Source of the DNA: Polyangiaceae bacterium
GTDB taxonomy: Bacteria > Myxococcota_A > Polyangia > Polyangiales > Polyangiaceae
Reading direction: 5' to 3'
Length of the DNA: 64,000 bases
NCBI GenBank assembly: GCA_019637295.1
Contig: JAHBVX010000002.1
Location: forward strand, 186,001-250,000
Positions 16,191-24,518 of this stretch are shown piece by piece (positions within the stretch are counted from its first letter, which is position 1; each line of letters starts with the position of its first letter). The notes beneath the pieces are model-generated. The model did not search any database. It saw only the letters and a program-made list of their open reading frames with translations, and was not told the origin of the DNA. Position numbers and translations under genes: made by a program.

Positions 16191-17204
16191 GTGCGGTCCT
16201 GGCTACTGCCCCTATCGGCGATTGCGCTCGCGGCGCTGGCGCGGCCCGTCTACGCCCAGTGCACCTCGAACGCTTCGTCGTGCGTGACCTGCCACGAAAC
16301 GCAAGGTTCGCGTCCGGTCCTGCAGAGCGCGCAACCTTGGCACGTCGACCACGGCTTCGGTGACCTCTGTGCCTCCTGCCATGCGGGTGACCCCGCGGCC
16401 TCGGCCAAGGAGCTGGCGCACGTCGGATTGCGGCAGCCGCTCGCCGATCCCGCGCTCTCCTGCGCCGGATGCCACGCGGACGACGCGTCAGCGCGCGCGG
16501 AGCGCTACCTGGCAGTAGCGACCAGCACCGCAGCGGCACCTCCTTCGAGCCCTCCGGCGAGTCCGAGTGCGGCAGCACCGCTTCGGTCCTCGACAGCCGA
16601 CCGCATCCTCGCGTCCCTGGCCGCGCTCCTGACGATCGCCCTCTACTTCCTGGTGAGGCGCGAGCCGGCGACCGACCGGCGCTCACTCCTGGCGTGGCTG
16701 CGCGCCAAGACCTGGAGCCCGTACGCCGCGGGCGTGCTGCTCGGCCTCGTCGTCGCGTTCTCCGAGGTCATCTGTGGTCGACCGCTCGCCGCGTCAGGCG
16801 CCTTCGACAAGCTCGCCGCCTATCCCGGCCGCTGGCTCTTCCCGTCGAGCCAGTACTACGGGCACATCATGACGCCGGGGATCACCTGGCAGGTGTGGCT
16901 CATCGTTGGCGTGCTCGCCGGCTCGTTCGCGTCGAGCAAGCTCTCGAGTGAGTCGCGCTGGCGATGGCTGCCTGACACGCAGTGGCAGCCGCGCTTCGGC
17001 GCGAGCCGCAGGCTGCGACTCGCCATCGCGTTCTTCGGCGCGGTGCTGGTGCAGGTGGGTGCAGGCATCGCGGGCGGATGCACGAGCGGCCTTGCCATCT
17101 CCGGTGGCGCCGCGCTCGCGCCCGCAGCCTTCCTGTTCATGGCCGGCATGTTCGCCGGGGGTATTCCCGCTGCGTGGTTCTGGTACCGCGGGAGGGCCGA
17201 CTGA
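16191..17204 (+). CDS. Triheme cytochrome c fused to YeeE/YedE transporter domain
   Basis: From the GTG at 16191 the product has 337 residues. A signal peptide (to about Gln23) is followed by three c-type heme sites: CVTCH (31-35), CASCH (60-64) and CAGCH (91-95). An Ala/Pro/Ser linker leads to membrane spans from about residue 130. SPYAAGVLLGLVVAFSEVIC and GAGIAGGCTSGLAISGG identify a YeeE/YedE (sulfur transport) half with its conserved Cys. YeeE-type proteins import thiosulfate or related sulfur species. The heme domain would lie outside the cytoplasm and could pass electrons to or from the substrate. The next gene overlaps by one base and provides the second YeeE half. No in-frame ATG is better placed. 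Confidence 0.82.
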   Translation: MRSWLLPLSAIALAALARPVYAQCTSNASSCVTCHETQGSRPVLQSAQPWHVDHGFGDLCASCHAGDPAASAKELAHVGLRQPLADPALSCAGCHADDASARAERYLAVATSTAAAPPSSPPASPSAAAPLRSSTADRILASLAALLTIALYFLVRREPATDRRSLLAWLRAKTWSPYAAGVLLGLVVAFSEVICGRPLAASGAFDKLAAYPGRWLFPSSQYYGHIMTPGITWQVWLIVGVLAGSFASSKLSSESRWRWLPDTQWQPRFGASRRLRLAIAFFGAVLVQVGAGIAGGCTSGLAISGGAALAPAAFLFMAGMFAGGIPAAWFWYRGRAD

Positions 17205-17746
17205 TGCTCGACATCGTGAAAGCGTTGGTGCTTGGTCTCCTGTTCGGCTGGTCGCTCCACAAGGCAGGGCTCACGCACTACGCGCGCATCGTGAACGTGT
17301 ATCGCTTCCGCGACATGACGGTGATGCGCTTCATGCTCACCGCGCTCGTGGTCGGCGCCTTCGGGATCCAGGCGGGCATCGACCTCGGCTTCGCCGCCAG
17401 CGCGCCCATCCCGCCCACGTCGATGCTGGCCAACGTCGTGGGCGGCGTGGTCTTCGGCGTGGGGATGGCCACGGCCGGCTACTGTCCGGGCACCATCGTC
17501 GCGGAGGCCGGCGAGGGACGCCTCGACGCCTGGGTGGCGGGCCTCTCGGGGCTCCTCGTGGGCGCGATCGTGTTCGGCTTGCTTCAGCCGGTGATCATGC
17601 CGACGCTTGCGCGGGTGGGGGCTCTCGGTCGCGTGACGTTCGCGAGCCTCGCGGGTGCGAGCCCGTGGCTGGTGCTGCTCGTCTTTGCGCAGGTCGTCGT
17701 GCTCGTGCTGATGCTCATCGCTCGCGTGGGGAGGAAGACGACGTGA
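17204..17746 (+). CDS. YeeE/YedE family protein, second half
   Basis: The 180-residue membrane protein starts at an ATG that overlaps the preceding TGA by one base. GVGMATAGYCPGTIVAEAGE is the hallmark of the second YeeE repeat, with the conserved Cys that handles the sulfur substrate, and five to six hydrophobic segments are visible. Two-gene YeeE systems, each protein giving half of the pore, are common. Here the partner carries the hemes. The stop is overlapped by the start of the pyruvate oxidoreductase gene (GTGA), tying transport and enzyme expression together. Confidence 0.85.
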   Translation: MLDIVKALVLGLLFGWSLHKAGLTHYARIVNVYRFRDMTVMRFMLTALVVGAFGIQAGIDLGFAASAPIPPTSMLANVVGGVVFGVGMATAGYCPGTIVAEAGEGRLDAWVAGLSGLLVGAIVFGLLQPVIMPTLARVGALGRVTFASLAGASPWLVLLVFAQVVVLVLMLIARVGRKTT

Positions 17747-20700
17747 CGAACCCGGTCCGCTACCGAACGCTCGATGCCAACGAGGCCGTCGCCGACGTCG
17801 CCTATCGCCTGAGCGAGGTCATCGCCATCTACCCGATCACGCCCGCCTCGATCATGGGGGAGCACGCCGACGCGTGGTCGGCCGATCGCCGCGCGAACCT
17901 GTGGGGCACGGTCCCCGAGGTGGTGGAGATGCAGTCCGAGGGCGGCGCAGCCGGAGCCGTGCACGGGTCCCTGCAGGCGGGAGCGCTCACGACGACGTTC
18001 ACCGCGTCGCAGGGCCTGCTGCTCATGCTGCCGGACCTCTTCAAGCTCGCCGGCGAGCTGACGTCGTTCTGCATGCACGTCGCGGCTCGCACCGTGGCGA
18101 CGCACGCGCTCTCGATCTTCGGCGACCACTCCGATGTGATGGCCGCGCGCAGCACGGGCATGGCGCTGCTCGCGTCGGGCTCGGCGCAGGAGGCGCAAGA
18201 TCTCGCGGCCATCGGCCACGCCGTGACGCTGCGCGCGCGCGTGCCGGTGCTCCACTTCTTCGACGGCTTTCGCACCTCGCACGAGATCATGAAGGTCGTG
18301 CCCCTCGAGGACGACGCGCTGCGCGCGCTCGTGAACCCCGAGGCACTCGCCGCTCATCGCGCGCGCGCCCTCGATCCGGATCGCCCTGTCGTACGCGGCA
18401 CCTCCCAGAACCCCGACGCGTACTTCCAGTCCCGCGAGGCCGTCGAGCCCTTCTACGCGCGCTTCCCTCAGGTGCTCGACGAAACGATGGCGCGCTTCGC
18501 CGAGCTCACCGGGCGGCGCTACAGACCGTTCGACTACGTCGGGCACACGGAGGCCGAGCGGGTTGTCGTGCTGATGGGTTCGGGCGCCGAGTGTGCGCAC
18601 GAATTGGTCGAGCATCTCGTGTCGCGCGGCGAGAAGGTCGGTGTTCTCAAGGTGCGGCTTTTCCGGCCGTTCTCGACAGAGCATCTACTCGCGGCGCTGC
18701 CGGCGTCGGTTCGTTCGCTCGCGGTGCTCGACCGCACGAAAGAGCCCGGCTCGTCGGGTGAGCCGCTCTATCAGGAGCTCACCGCCGCGCTCGTGGAGGC
18801 GATCGCCCGAGGGGAGCGCGCCTCGTTGCCGCGCATCGTGAACGGGCGCTACGGGCTCGCCTCGAAGGACCTGACGCCGGCGATGCTGCGGGCGGTGTTC
18901 GAGGAGCTCGCGGTGGCAAGCCCGAAGCACCGCTTCACAGTCGGCATCCGCGACGACGTCTCCGGCTCGTCGCTGCCCTTCGACGCAACCTTCGACATTG
19001 AGCCGGATGATGTGTCCCGTGCGCTGTTCTTCGGCCTGGGCGCGGACGGAACCGTCTCGGCCAACAAGGCCACCATCAAGATCATCGGAGAGGAGGCGGC
19101 GCTCTTCGCGCAGGGACACTTCGAGTACGACTCGCGCAAGGCGGGCTCCACGACCATCTCGCACCTGCGCTTCGGCCCGAGGCCCATCCGTTCGACGTAC
19201 CGGATCGCGCGCGCGCAGTTCATCGCGATCCACGATCCCGAATTCCTCGAGCGGCGCGACGTGCTGGCGGCGGCCATGCCCGGCGCCACGGTGCTGCTCA
19301 ACACGTCGTTGCCGGCCGAGAAGGTGTGGGACGCGCTGCCGCGCGAAGTGCAGGTCCGGCTCGTCGAGCAGCGCTGCCGGCTGTTCGTCATCGATGGCTA
19401 CGGCGTCGCCGAGCGCGCCGGCCTCGGTCGGCGCATCAACACCGTGATGCAGATCTGCTTCTTCTCGCTCGCCAAGGTGCTGCCGCTCGACGAAGCGATG
19501 AAGCATGTCCGGCGCTCGATCGAGGAGACGTGGGGACGCCGCGGCCCCGAGGTCGTCGAGCGCAACGTGGCCGCGCTCGACGCGGCGCTGGGTGCGCTAC
19601 GCGAGCTCCCCGTGCCGAGCACCGCGACCGCGGCGCGGACGCGTCGTCCAGCGGTGCCGCCAGAGGCGCCGGACTTCGTGCAGCGCGTGACTCGCCTGCT
19701 CATCGAGGGACGAGGCGACGAGCTGCCAGTGAGCGCGTTTCCGCCAGACGGAACGTGGCCGAGCGGGACGAGCAAGTTCGAGAAGCGCGCGCTCGCGCTC
19801 GAGATCCCGATCTGGCAGCCCGACGTGTGCGTGCAATGCAACTTCTGCTCGATGGTCTGCCCGCACGCGGCCATCCAGACCAAGGTGTTCGACCCGGCGC
19901 AGCTCGCGCGCGCGCCCGCGAGCTTCCGGTCGATGCCCGAGGCGTTCGAGCCCGCGCTCGACGGACTCCAGTACGCGGTGCAGGTCGCGCCCGAGGACTG
20001 CACCGGCTGCGGCCTGTGCATCGAGGTGTGTCCCGCGAAGGATCGTTTGAAGCCGCGTCGCAAGGCGCTCGTGCCCGAGCCACTCGCTGACCACCGCGAG
20101 GCACAGCGCGAGGCCTTCGCATTCTTCCAGACGCTCGAATCGGCGACGATCGCCGCTGTGCCCATCGACAAGCGCACCGCCGCGTTCCGTCTCCCGTTGT
20201 TCGAGTTCTCTGGCGCCTGCGCCGGCTGCGGTGAGACCCCGTATCTGCGCCTGCTCACACAGCTCTTCGGCGACCATCTCATCATCGCGAACGCCACGGG
20301 GTGCTCGTCGATCTACGGCGGCAACCTGCCGACGACCCCGTACACGACCAACGCCGAGGGACGCGGTCCGGCATGGTCCAACTCGCTATTCGAGGACAAC
20401 GCCGAGTTCGGACTCGGCATGCGCCTCGCGGTCGACGTCCGCGCCGAGCACGCTCGAACGCTGCTCAAGGGCGTCGCCGCGAGGCTCCCCGCTGCGCTCG
20501 TTGACGCGCTCCTTTCGCCCGGGTCAGGCGAGACCTGGATCGCCCAGCAGCGGCGCCGCGTGAAGGAGCTCGACGCGCTGCTGTCGGGCGATGCATCACC
20601 AGAGGCCGTCGCGCTGCGCGATCGCTCCTCCGCGCTCGTGCCGCGCAGCGTGTGGATCGTCGGTGGCGACGGGTGGGCGTACGACATCGGCTACGGCGGG

Positions 20701-21312
20701 CTCGATCACGTCCTCGCGTCGCACAAGAACGTCAACGTCCTCGTGCTCGACACCGAGGTGTACTCGAACACCGGCGGTCAGCAGTCCAAGGCGACCCCGC
20801 TCGGTGCGTCCGCCAAGTTCGCGACCGCGGGCAAGTCGGTGCGCAAGAAAGACCTCGGTCTGCTGGCCATGAGCTACGGCCACGTCTACGTCGCCCAGGT
20901 CGCGATGCAGGCACGCAGCGCGCAGACGGTGGAGGCGCTGCTCGAAGCGGAACGGCATCCTGGCCCGTCGATCGTCATCGCCCATAGCCCGTGCATCGCG
21001 CACGGCTACGACCTCGTGAACGCTCCGCTGCAGCAGAAGCGAGCCATCGCGAGCGGCATGTGGCCGCTGTATCGCTTCGACCCCAAGCGGGTCGACCGCG
21101 GTGAGGCGCCGCTCGTCCTCGACTCGGGCGCAGAGACGCTCGACGTCAGCGCCTACATGGAGACCGAGGCCCGCTTCCGCATGGTCGAGTTGCGCGATCC
21201 CGCGCGCTACGCGCACCTGGTCGACGCGGCTCGGGACGCGGCGCGGCAGCGGCGCGCGCTCTACGAGCAGCTGGCGCAGATCCACCTGCCGAAGGAGAAG
21301 AGCCATGCCTGA
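17743..21312 (+). CDS. nifJ: Pyruvate:ferredoxin (flavodoxin) oxidoreductase
   Basis: At 1189 residues this matches the single-chain enzyme that converts pyruvate and CoA to acetyl-CoA, CO2 and reduced ferredoxin. Domains run in the usual order: pyrimidine-binding domain I (IAIYPITPASIMGEHAD near the start), domain II, gamma domain (FFGLGADGTVSANKATIKII), a two-cluster ferredoxin domain at about 690-780 (CVQCNFCSMVCPHAA and CTGCGLCIEVCPAKD), and the TPP domain (GACAGCGETPYLRLL, VGGDGWAYDIGYGG, EVYSNTGGQQSKATPLG) with the cysteines of the third cluster, including the HSPCIAHG loop. GTG start coupled to YeeE. The enzyme is oxygen-sensitive in most hosts, implying micro- or anaerobic use. The symbol nifJ reflects the family; no nitrogen-fixation genes are nearby. 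Confidence 0.95.
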   Translation: MTNPVRYRTLDANEAVADVAYRLSEVIAIYPITPASIMGEHADAWSADRRANLWGTVPEVVEMQSEGGAAGAVHGSLQAGALTTTFTASQGLLLMLPDLFKLAGELTSFCMHVAARTVATHALSIFGDHSDVMAARSTGMALLASGSAQEAQDLAAIGHAVTLRARVPVLHFFDGFRTSHEIMKVVPLEDDALRALVNPEALAAHRARALDPDRPVVRGTSQNPDAYFQSREAVEPFYARFPQVLDETMARFAELTGRRYRPFDYVGHTEAERVVVLMGSGAECAHELVEHLVSRGEKVGVLKVRLFRPFSTEHLLAALPASVRSLAVLDRTKEPGSSGEPLYQELTAALVEAIARGERASLPRIVNGRYGLASKDLTPAMLRAVFEELAVASPKHRFTVGIRDDVSGSSLPFDATFDIEPDDVSRALFFGLGADGTVSANKATIKIIGEEAALFAQGHFEYDSRKAGSTTISHLRFGPRPIRSTYRIARAQFIAIHDPEFLERRDVLAAAMPGATVLLNTSLPAEKVWDALPREVQVRLVEQRCRLFVIDGYGVAERAGLGRRINTVMQICFFSLAKVLPLDEAMKHVRRSIEETWGRRGPEVVERNVAALDAALGALRELPVPSTATAARTRRPAVPPEAPDFVQRVTRLLIEGRGDELPVSAFPPDGTWPSGTSKFEKRALALEIPIWQPDVCVQCNFCSMVCPHAAIQTKVFDPAQLARAPASFRSMPEAFEPALDGLQYAVQVAPEDCTGCGLCIEVCPAKDRLKPRRKALVPEPLADHREAQREAFAFFQTLESATIAAVPIDKRTAAFRLPLFEFSGACAGCGETPYLRLLTQLFGDHLIIANATGCSSIYGGNLPTTPYTTNAEGRGPAWSNSLFEDNAEFGLGMRLAVDVRAEHARTLLKGVAARLPAALVDALLSPGSGETWIAQQRRRVKELDALLSGDASPEAVALRDRSSALVPRSVWIVGGDGWAYDIGYGGLDHVLASHKNVNVLVLDTEVYSNTGGQQSKATPLGASAKFATAGKSVRKKDLGLLAMSYGHVYVAQVAMQARSAQTVEALLEAERHPGPSIVIAHSPCIAHGYDLVNAPLQQKRAIASGMWPLYRFDPKRVDRGEAPLVLDSGAETLDVSAYMETEARFRMVELRDPARYAHLVDAARDAARQRRALYEQLAQIHLPKEKSHA

Positions 21313-22324
21313 CCTGTCGACCACCTGGCTCGGGCTCTCGCTCAAGAGCCCTCTCGTCGTGGCGGCGAGCCCGCTCTCGCGCGAACCGGACGCGGTCGCG
21401 CGTGCCGTCGATGCCGGCGCCGGCGCCGTCGTGATGCACTCGCTCTTCGAGGAGCAGCTCACGCACGATCAGATGGCAGCGCACCGCTTCATCGATGCGA
21501 CCGTCGACCTCGACGCCGAGACCCAGGGCATCCGCCCGGGTGCGCGCGCCTTTACCGTGGGCGTCGAGCCTTACCTGCGCGAGCTCGAGCGCATCAAGCG
21601 ACGCGTCGATGTGCCGGTCCTCGCATCGCTCAACGGCACCACGCCCGGCGGGTGGACGCGTTACGCCAAGCGTCTCGAGGAGGCTGGCGCCAACGCGCTC
21701 GAGCTCAACCTGTACGAGGTGGGTGGGCCCGAAGGCGAGACGGGCGCCGCCGTCGAAGCGCGCCAACTCGCGGTCGTGCAAGCCGTCGTGCAAGCCGTGA
21801 AGTTGCCGGTCACCGTGAAGCTGACGCCGTTTTATGCGGCGCTCACGGCGTTCGTGCGTGACCTCGAAACGGCCGGGGCGCGCGGCGTGGCCGTGTTCAA
21901 CCGCTTCTACCAGCCGGACATCTTGCTCGACACGCTCGACGTCGACAGGCAGCTTGTCCCGTCCACGCCCGCCGAACTGCCGCTACGGCTGCACGCGCTC
22001 GCGCGTCTGTCGGCGACCACGACGCTCTCGCTCGCGTGCACGGGCGGTGTGCACTCGGGCCTGGACGCGGCGAAGGCCATCCTGAGCGGAGCACACGTCG
22101 TGCAGCTCGCCTCCGTCCTGCTCGAGCACGGGCCGCAGCATGTCGCCGTGCTGCAGGGCGAGCTCGCCGGCTGGCTCGACGGCAAGGGCTATAAGTCCAG
22201 CGCGGAGGCGCGCGGCGTCCTCGATCTGCGGTCGGCGCCCGATCCGCACGCGTGGGAGCGCCTCAACTACACACGCATGCTCGACGGCTGGCGAGCGCGA
22301 GACAGCTGGAGGAGAAAGTCATGA
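21305..22324 (+). CDS. Dihydroorotate dehydrogenase-like flavoprotein
   Basis: ATG at 21305 overlaps the oxidoreductase end by 8 bp. The 339-residue product is a class 1 DHODH-type FMN barrel: LSLKSPLVVAASPLSREPDA at the N-terminus, LEEAGANALELNLYEV, VTVKLTPF and a TGGVHSGLDAAKAI phosphate-binding loop. The active-site base loop and orotate contacts of true PyrD are not convincing, and the neighbourhood has no pyrimidine genes. DHODH-like proteins next to pyruvate:ferredoxin oxidoreductase recur in bacteria and probably exchange electrons with ferredoxin or NAD(P). The substrate is unknown. Confidence 0.8.
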   Translation: MPDLSTTWLGLSLKSPLVVAASPLSREPDAVARAVDAGAGAVVMHSLFEEQLTHDQMAAHRFIDATVDLDAETQGIRPGARAFTVGVEPYLRELERIKRRVDVPVLASLNGTTPGGWTRYAKRLEEAGANALELNLYEVGGPEGETGAAVEARQLAVVQAVVQAVKLPVTVKLTPFYAALTAFVRDLETAGARGVAVFNRFYQPDILLDTLDVDRQLVPSTPAELPLRLHALARLSATTTLSLACTGGVHSGLDAAKAILSGAHVVQLASVLLEHGPQHVAVLQGELAGWLDGKGYKSSAEARGVLDLRSAPDPHAWERLNYTRMLDGWRARDSWRRKS

Positions 22325-22959
22325 GCGACGACAAGAAGAAGAGCTGGCACGGCATCCCGCGTGAAGAGATCCCGTGGCTGCCCACCGTGGACGCTGAAGC
22401 CTGCATCGGCTGCCAGCTTTGCTACGTGACCTGCGGCCGAGGCGTCTACGAGATGCGCGAAGGAGTTGCTGTCGCGACGGCTCCGATGGAGTGCGCCGTC
22501 GGCTGCTCCACCTGCGGCAACATCTGTCCGACGAGCGCCATCAGCTTCCCGACTCTCGACGCGGTGTGGAAGCTCGAGCGTGAGAAGCAGATCTTCAAGA
22601 CGGTGAAGAAAGAGGCGCTCAAGAAGCACGAGCGCGAGGACACCCTCAAGGCACGCGAGGCCGCCCAGCGAGCGGTGGCGCAGGTGGCGACCCGAGCCAA
22701 GGTCGAGATCGCTGGTGAGTTCGGGGACAAGCGCTTCCTTGTGCGGCTCGAGGAGCTCATCGGGAACAAGCCCTTCGACGTCGTGAACCTGAAGCTCGAG
22801 GTGCCCACCGTGAAGGGAGCGAGGCAGAAGGCGCCCTCCTACATGAGCTTCGAGGTCACCTCGGAGCAGCAGGAAGACATCAAGCCGTTCCTCGAGACGG
22901 TCAAAGGTCTCGTCCACGATGTGGGCCTGGTCCTGGTGTCGGCCACGCCGGTGGGCTGA
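22321..22959 (+). CDS. Two-[4Fe-4S] ferredoxin with long C-terminal extension
   Basis: ATG at 22321 overlaps the previous stop by 4 bp. Cys28/31/34/38 form a standard CxxCxxCxxxC site. Cys58/62/65/69 form a second site with an unusual three-residue first gap. These would be the electron acceptors of the oxidoreductase encoded upstream. Beyond residue 75 there is a charged helix (EREKQIFKTVKKEALKKHER) and then about 75 residues of mixed alpha/beta sequence (FDVVNLKLEVPTVKGARQKA ... LVLVSATPVG) without a recognised family. The extension could be a docking domain for the DHODH-like protein or the transporter. Confidence 0.82.
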   Translation: MSDDKKKSWHGIPREEIPWLPTVDAEACIGCQLCYVTCGRGVYEMREGVAVATAPMECAVGCSTCGNICPTSAISFPTLDAVWKLEREKQIFKTVKKEALKKHEREDTLKAREAAQRAVAQVATRAKVEIAGEFGDKRFLVRLEELIGNKPFDVVNLKLEVPTVKGARQKAPSYMSFEVTSEQQEDIKPFLETVKGLVHDVGLVLVSATPVG

Positions 22960-22984
22960 ACCCGAGCTTGACGGAGGTCGGGTG

Positions 22985-23194
22985 ATGCGGAATCGTATAT
23001 CTACGATGAACGAACGGACCGCCGCTGACTGTTGCCCTAAGCCGAGCCTCGAGCCTGACCTCCGGCCGGTGGAGGGCAAGGAGGCGGACGAGGAACTGGC
23101 CGCGCTCGCCAAGGCGATCGGCCATCCGGCTCGCGTCCAATCCTGCGCATCCTGGTCCGCGAGACCGCCTGCGTCTGCGGGGACATCGTGGACG
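22985..23194 (+). pseudogene. ArsR/SmtB-type regulator, frameshifted and cut by IS91-like DNA
   Basis: The gene starts at ATG 22985 or 23006, 25 or 46 bases past the ferredoxin stop. The first frame gives EELAALAKAIGHPARVQ, the N-terminal helix of ArsR proteins. One base is then missing near 23140: the neighbouring frame continues as LRILVRETACVCGDIV, containing the Cys-x-Cys metal or thiol site of the recognition region. The gene ends at 23194, where an IS91-like transposase remnant replaces the rest of the DNA-binding domain. The regulator is therefore dead, and the operon upstream may have lost its control. Confidence 0.75.
22992..23007. promoter_or_regulatory. Perfect inverted repeat at the ArsR-type gene start
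   Basis: ATCGTA-TATC-TACGAT has perfect 6-bp arms and overlaps the inner ATG at 23006 of the broken regulator gene. AT-rich inverted repeats at their own start are the usual operators of ArsR/SmtB repressors, so this is probably an autoregulatory site. Confidence 0.5.
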
Positions 23195-23965
23195 AACCAC
23201 GCCCATCGCTTTCGCTTCGCTGGCGCGTCGTCTGTCTCGCCGAGCAGCGCGAGCTGATCGCCGCGTGCAGGCGGGGGCTTGGTCGCGGCCACATCGGGCA
23301 CGGGCTTTGGAACGACGAGGCGCCGGCGCGATGAGTGGCTCGACAGTACCCCAAAGTAGCGGAGCAAGTGCCAGCGAGGCGGTGGCACGGCGGCGACGAG
23401 GCGCGCAATGAGGTCGTCGGGCTCGAGGAGCAGCGCGCGCGCCGTCACGCCACACCTTCTTGAAGGAGAGCTCGAGCTTGCCGTCGGGCCGGCGCGTGAG
23501 GCGGTCCTGGGCGACTGGTGGGCGCGTGATGTACTTACAAAGACGCTCCACTCTTCGGCGGTCCCGGCCGTCCACGACCTGGGCGCGCGGGTGGGTCCAG
23601 CGACGCTACGAGGCGGAGCGGCGGCTTGCCGGCCCGGTCACCGCTCACCGCGACGCCCTGCGCGGCGGCGGCGTAGCACGCCGCCAGGCCGGGCTCGTCG
23701 AAGACGAGCTCGGGCGGCGTGTCCTCACCGAGCTCGGGGTCGAGGCTCCGGCCATGCGCGCGTAGGATGCGCTCGACGCGGGCCGCGGTGCGCGCGGCAA
23801 CCTCGGCTATGTCGGCGTGCGTCGGCGCGCGGAGCTCGCGAAACTCGAGCGGAGAGCGCGGGTCATCGCTTGCGTGCACGTAGACGCCGTCGAGCACGAG
23901 GGCGTGGAAATGCACATTGAGCCGCAGCGCACTGTCCGTCCTCTGCACGGCGACTACGGCCCCAG
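23195..23965 (-). pseudogene. IS91-like transposase remnant, copy 2
   Basis: This 771-base block is near-identical to 12675-13512 of copy 1. Relative to it there is a 66-base in-frame deletion around 23585, a 2-base deletion near 23441 that shifts the frame, and about one extra base near 23715. The HUH motif (LRLNVHFHALVLDGVY) is preserved on the minus strand. The left end is cut inside the C-terminal part, with the 40-bp repeat missing; the right end stops at the same base as copy 1. Confidence 0.82.
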
Positions 23966-23977
23966 TTCGGTGAACGT

Positions 23978-24361
23978 ATGTTGCTCTCGCCTCTTCAGCA
24001 AAAGCACGACGAGCTCTTCAGGCGCGCCACCGGACTGCACGAGGGCGAAATCTACTTGCAAGGCGTTCGCGTGCCCGAACTCACTTGGCTTCGCAAACGG
24101 AAGATCCGAAAGGCTCTTCGTTCTCTGGCCGAAGTGCTTGAGATCCATCCGCACAACGGCTCCGCGATGTTCTTCGCTGGGAAAGCGCACCAGCGTCTTG
24201 GCGAACACGACACTGCCCTAGATTTCCTGACGCGTGCGCATGTCGCCATGCCGGACCAACCCGACCTGGCACGCGAGGCCTCTCTCGAAGCCATGCGCTG
24301 CCGACGCATCCCCGTCGCTCTCAAACTCTGCCAGGCCGCCGTAACTGGGACAGCGCGCTGA
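23978..24361 (+). pseudogene. TPR-like protein, probably 3'-truncated
   Basis: The 127-residue frame contains two TPR-like helical pairs (KALRSLAEVLEIHPHNGSAM and AHQRLGEHDTALDFLTRAHV). It begins 12 bases after the IS91-like remnant, so its own 5' region may be altered, and ends at a junction near 24350 where the sequence turns into an antisense nucleotidyltransferase gene that is also cut. The tail VTGTAR is junction-derived. It may still be translated as a short scaffold protein. Confidence 0.45.
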
Positions 24362-24518
24362 CGATGCGGCTGAGATTCTCGGGCGTGCGTCGATAGACGA
24401 CGTCGAGATCGAGAGTCGTACGGGCTGCACCGTGTGCCGCGGCGGCGACACCGCCGACGATGATGAACTCCACGCCCGCGTCGACGAGCCGAGCGATGAG
24501 TCCGCCGAAGTCCGTCAT
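24321..24518 (-). pseudogene. N-terminal fragment of a nucleotidyltransferase (MNT/AbiEii-like)
   Basis: The frame starts MTDFGGLIARLVDAGVEFII, then VGGVAAAAHGAARTTLDLDV, the Gly-Gly loop and DxD metal site of MNT-type nucleotidyltransferases. Only about 55 native residues remain before the junction near 24350; a full protein has about 150-200. It is coupled by a 4-bp overlap to the small gene upstream (24515-24691), a pairing typical of these modules. Confidence 0.65.

Noticed and set aside
17743-21312. Nitrogen-fixation locus on the strength of the nifJ family
   Set aside because: No nifHDK or assembly genes in the window; this family mostly serves pyruvate metabolism.
21305-22324. Calling the DHODH-like gene pyrD of pyrimidine synthesis
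   Set aside because: It is coupled to PFOR and ferredoxin, no other pyr gene is nearby, and active-site residues are not convincing.
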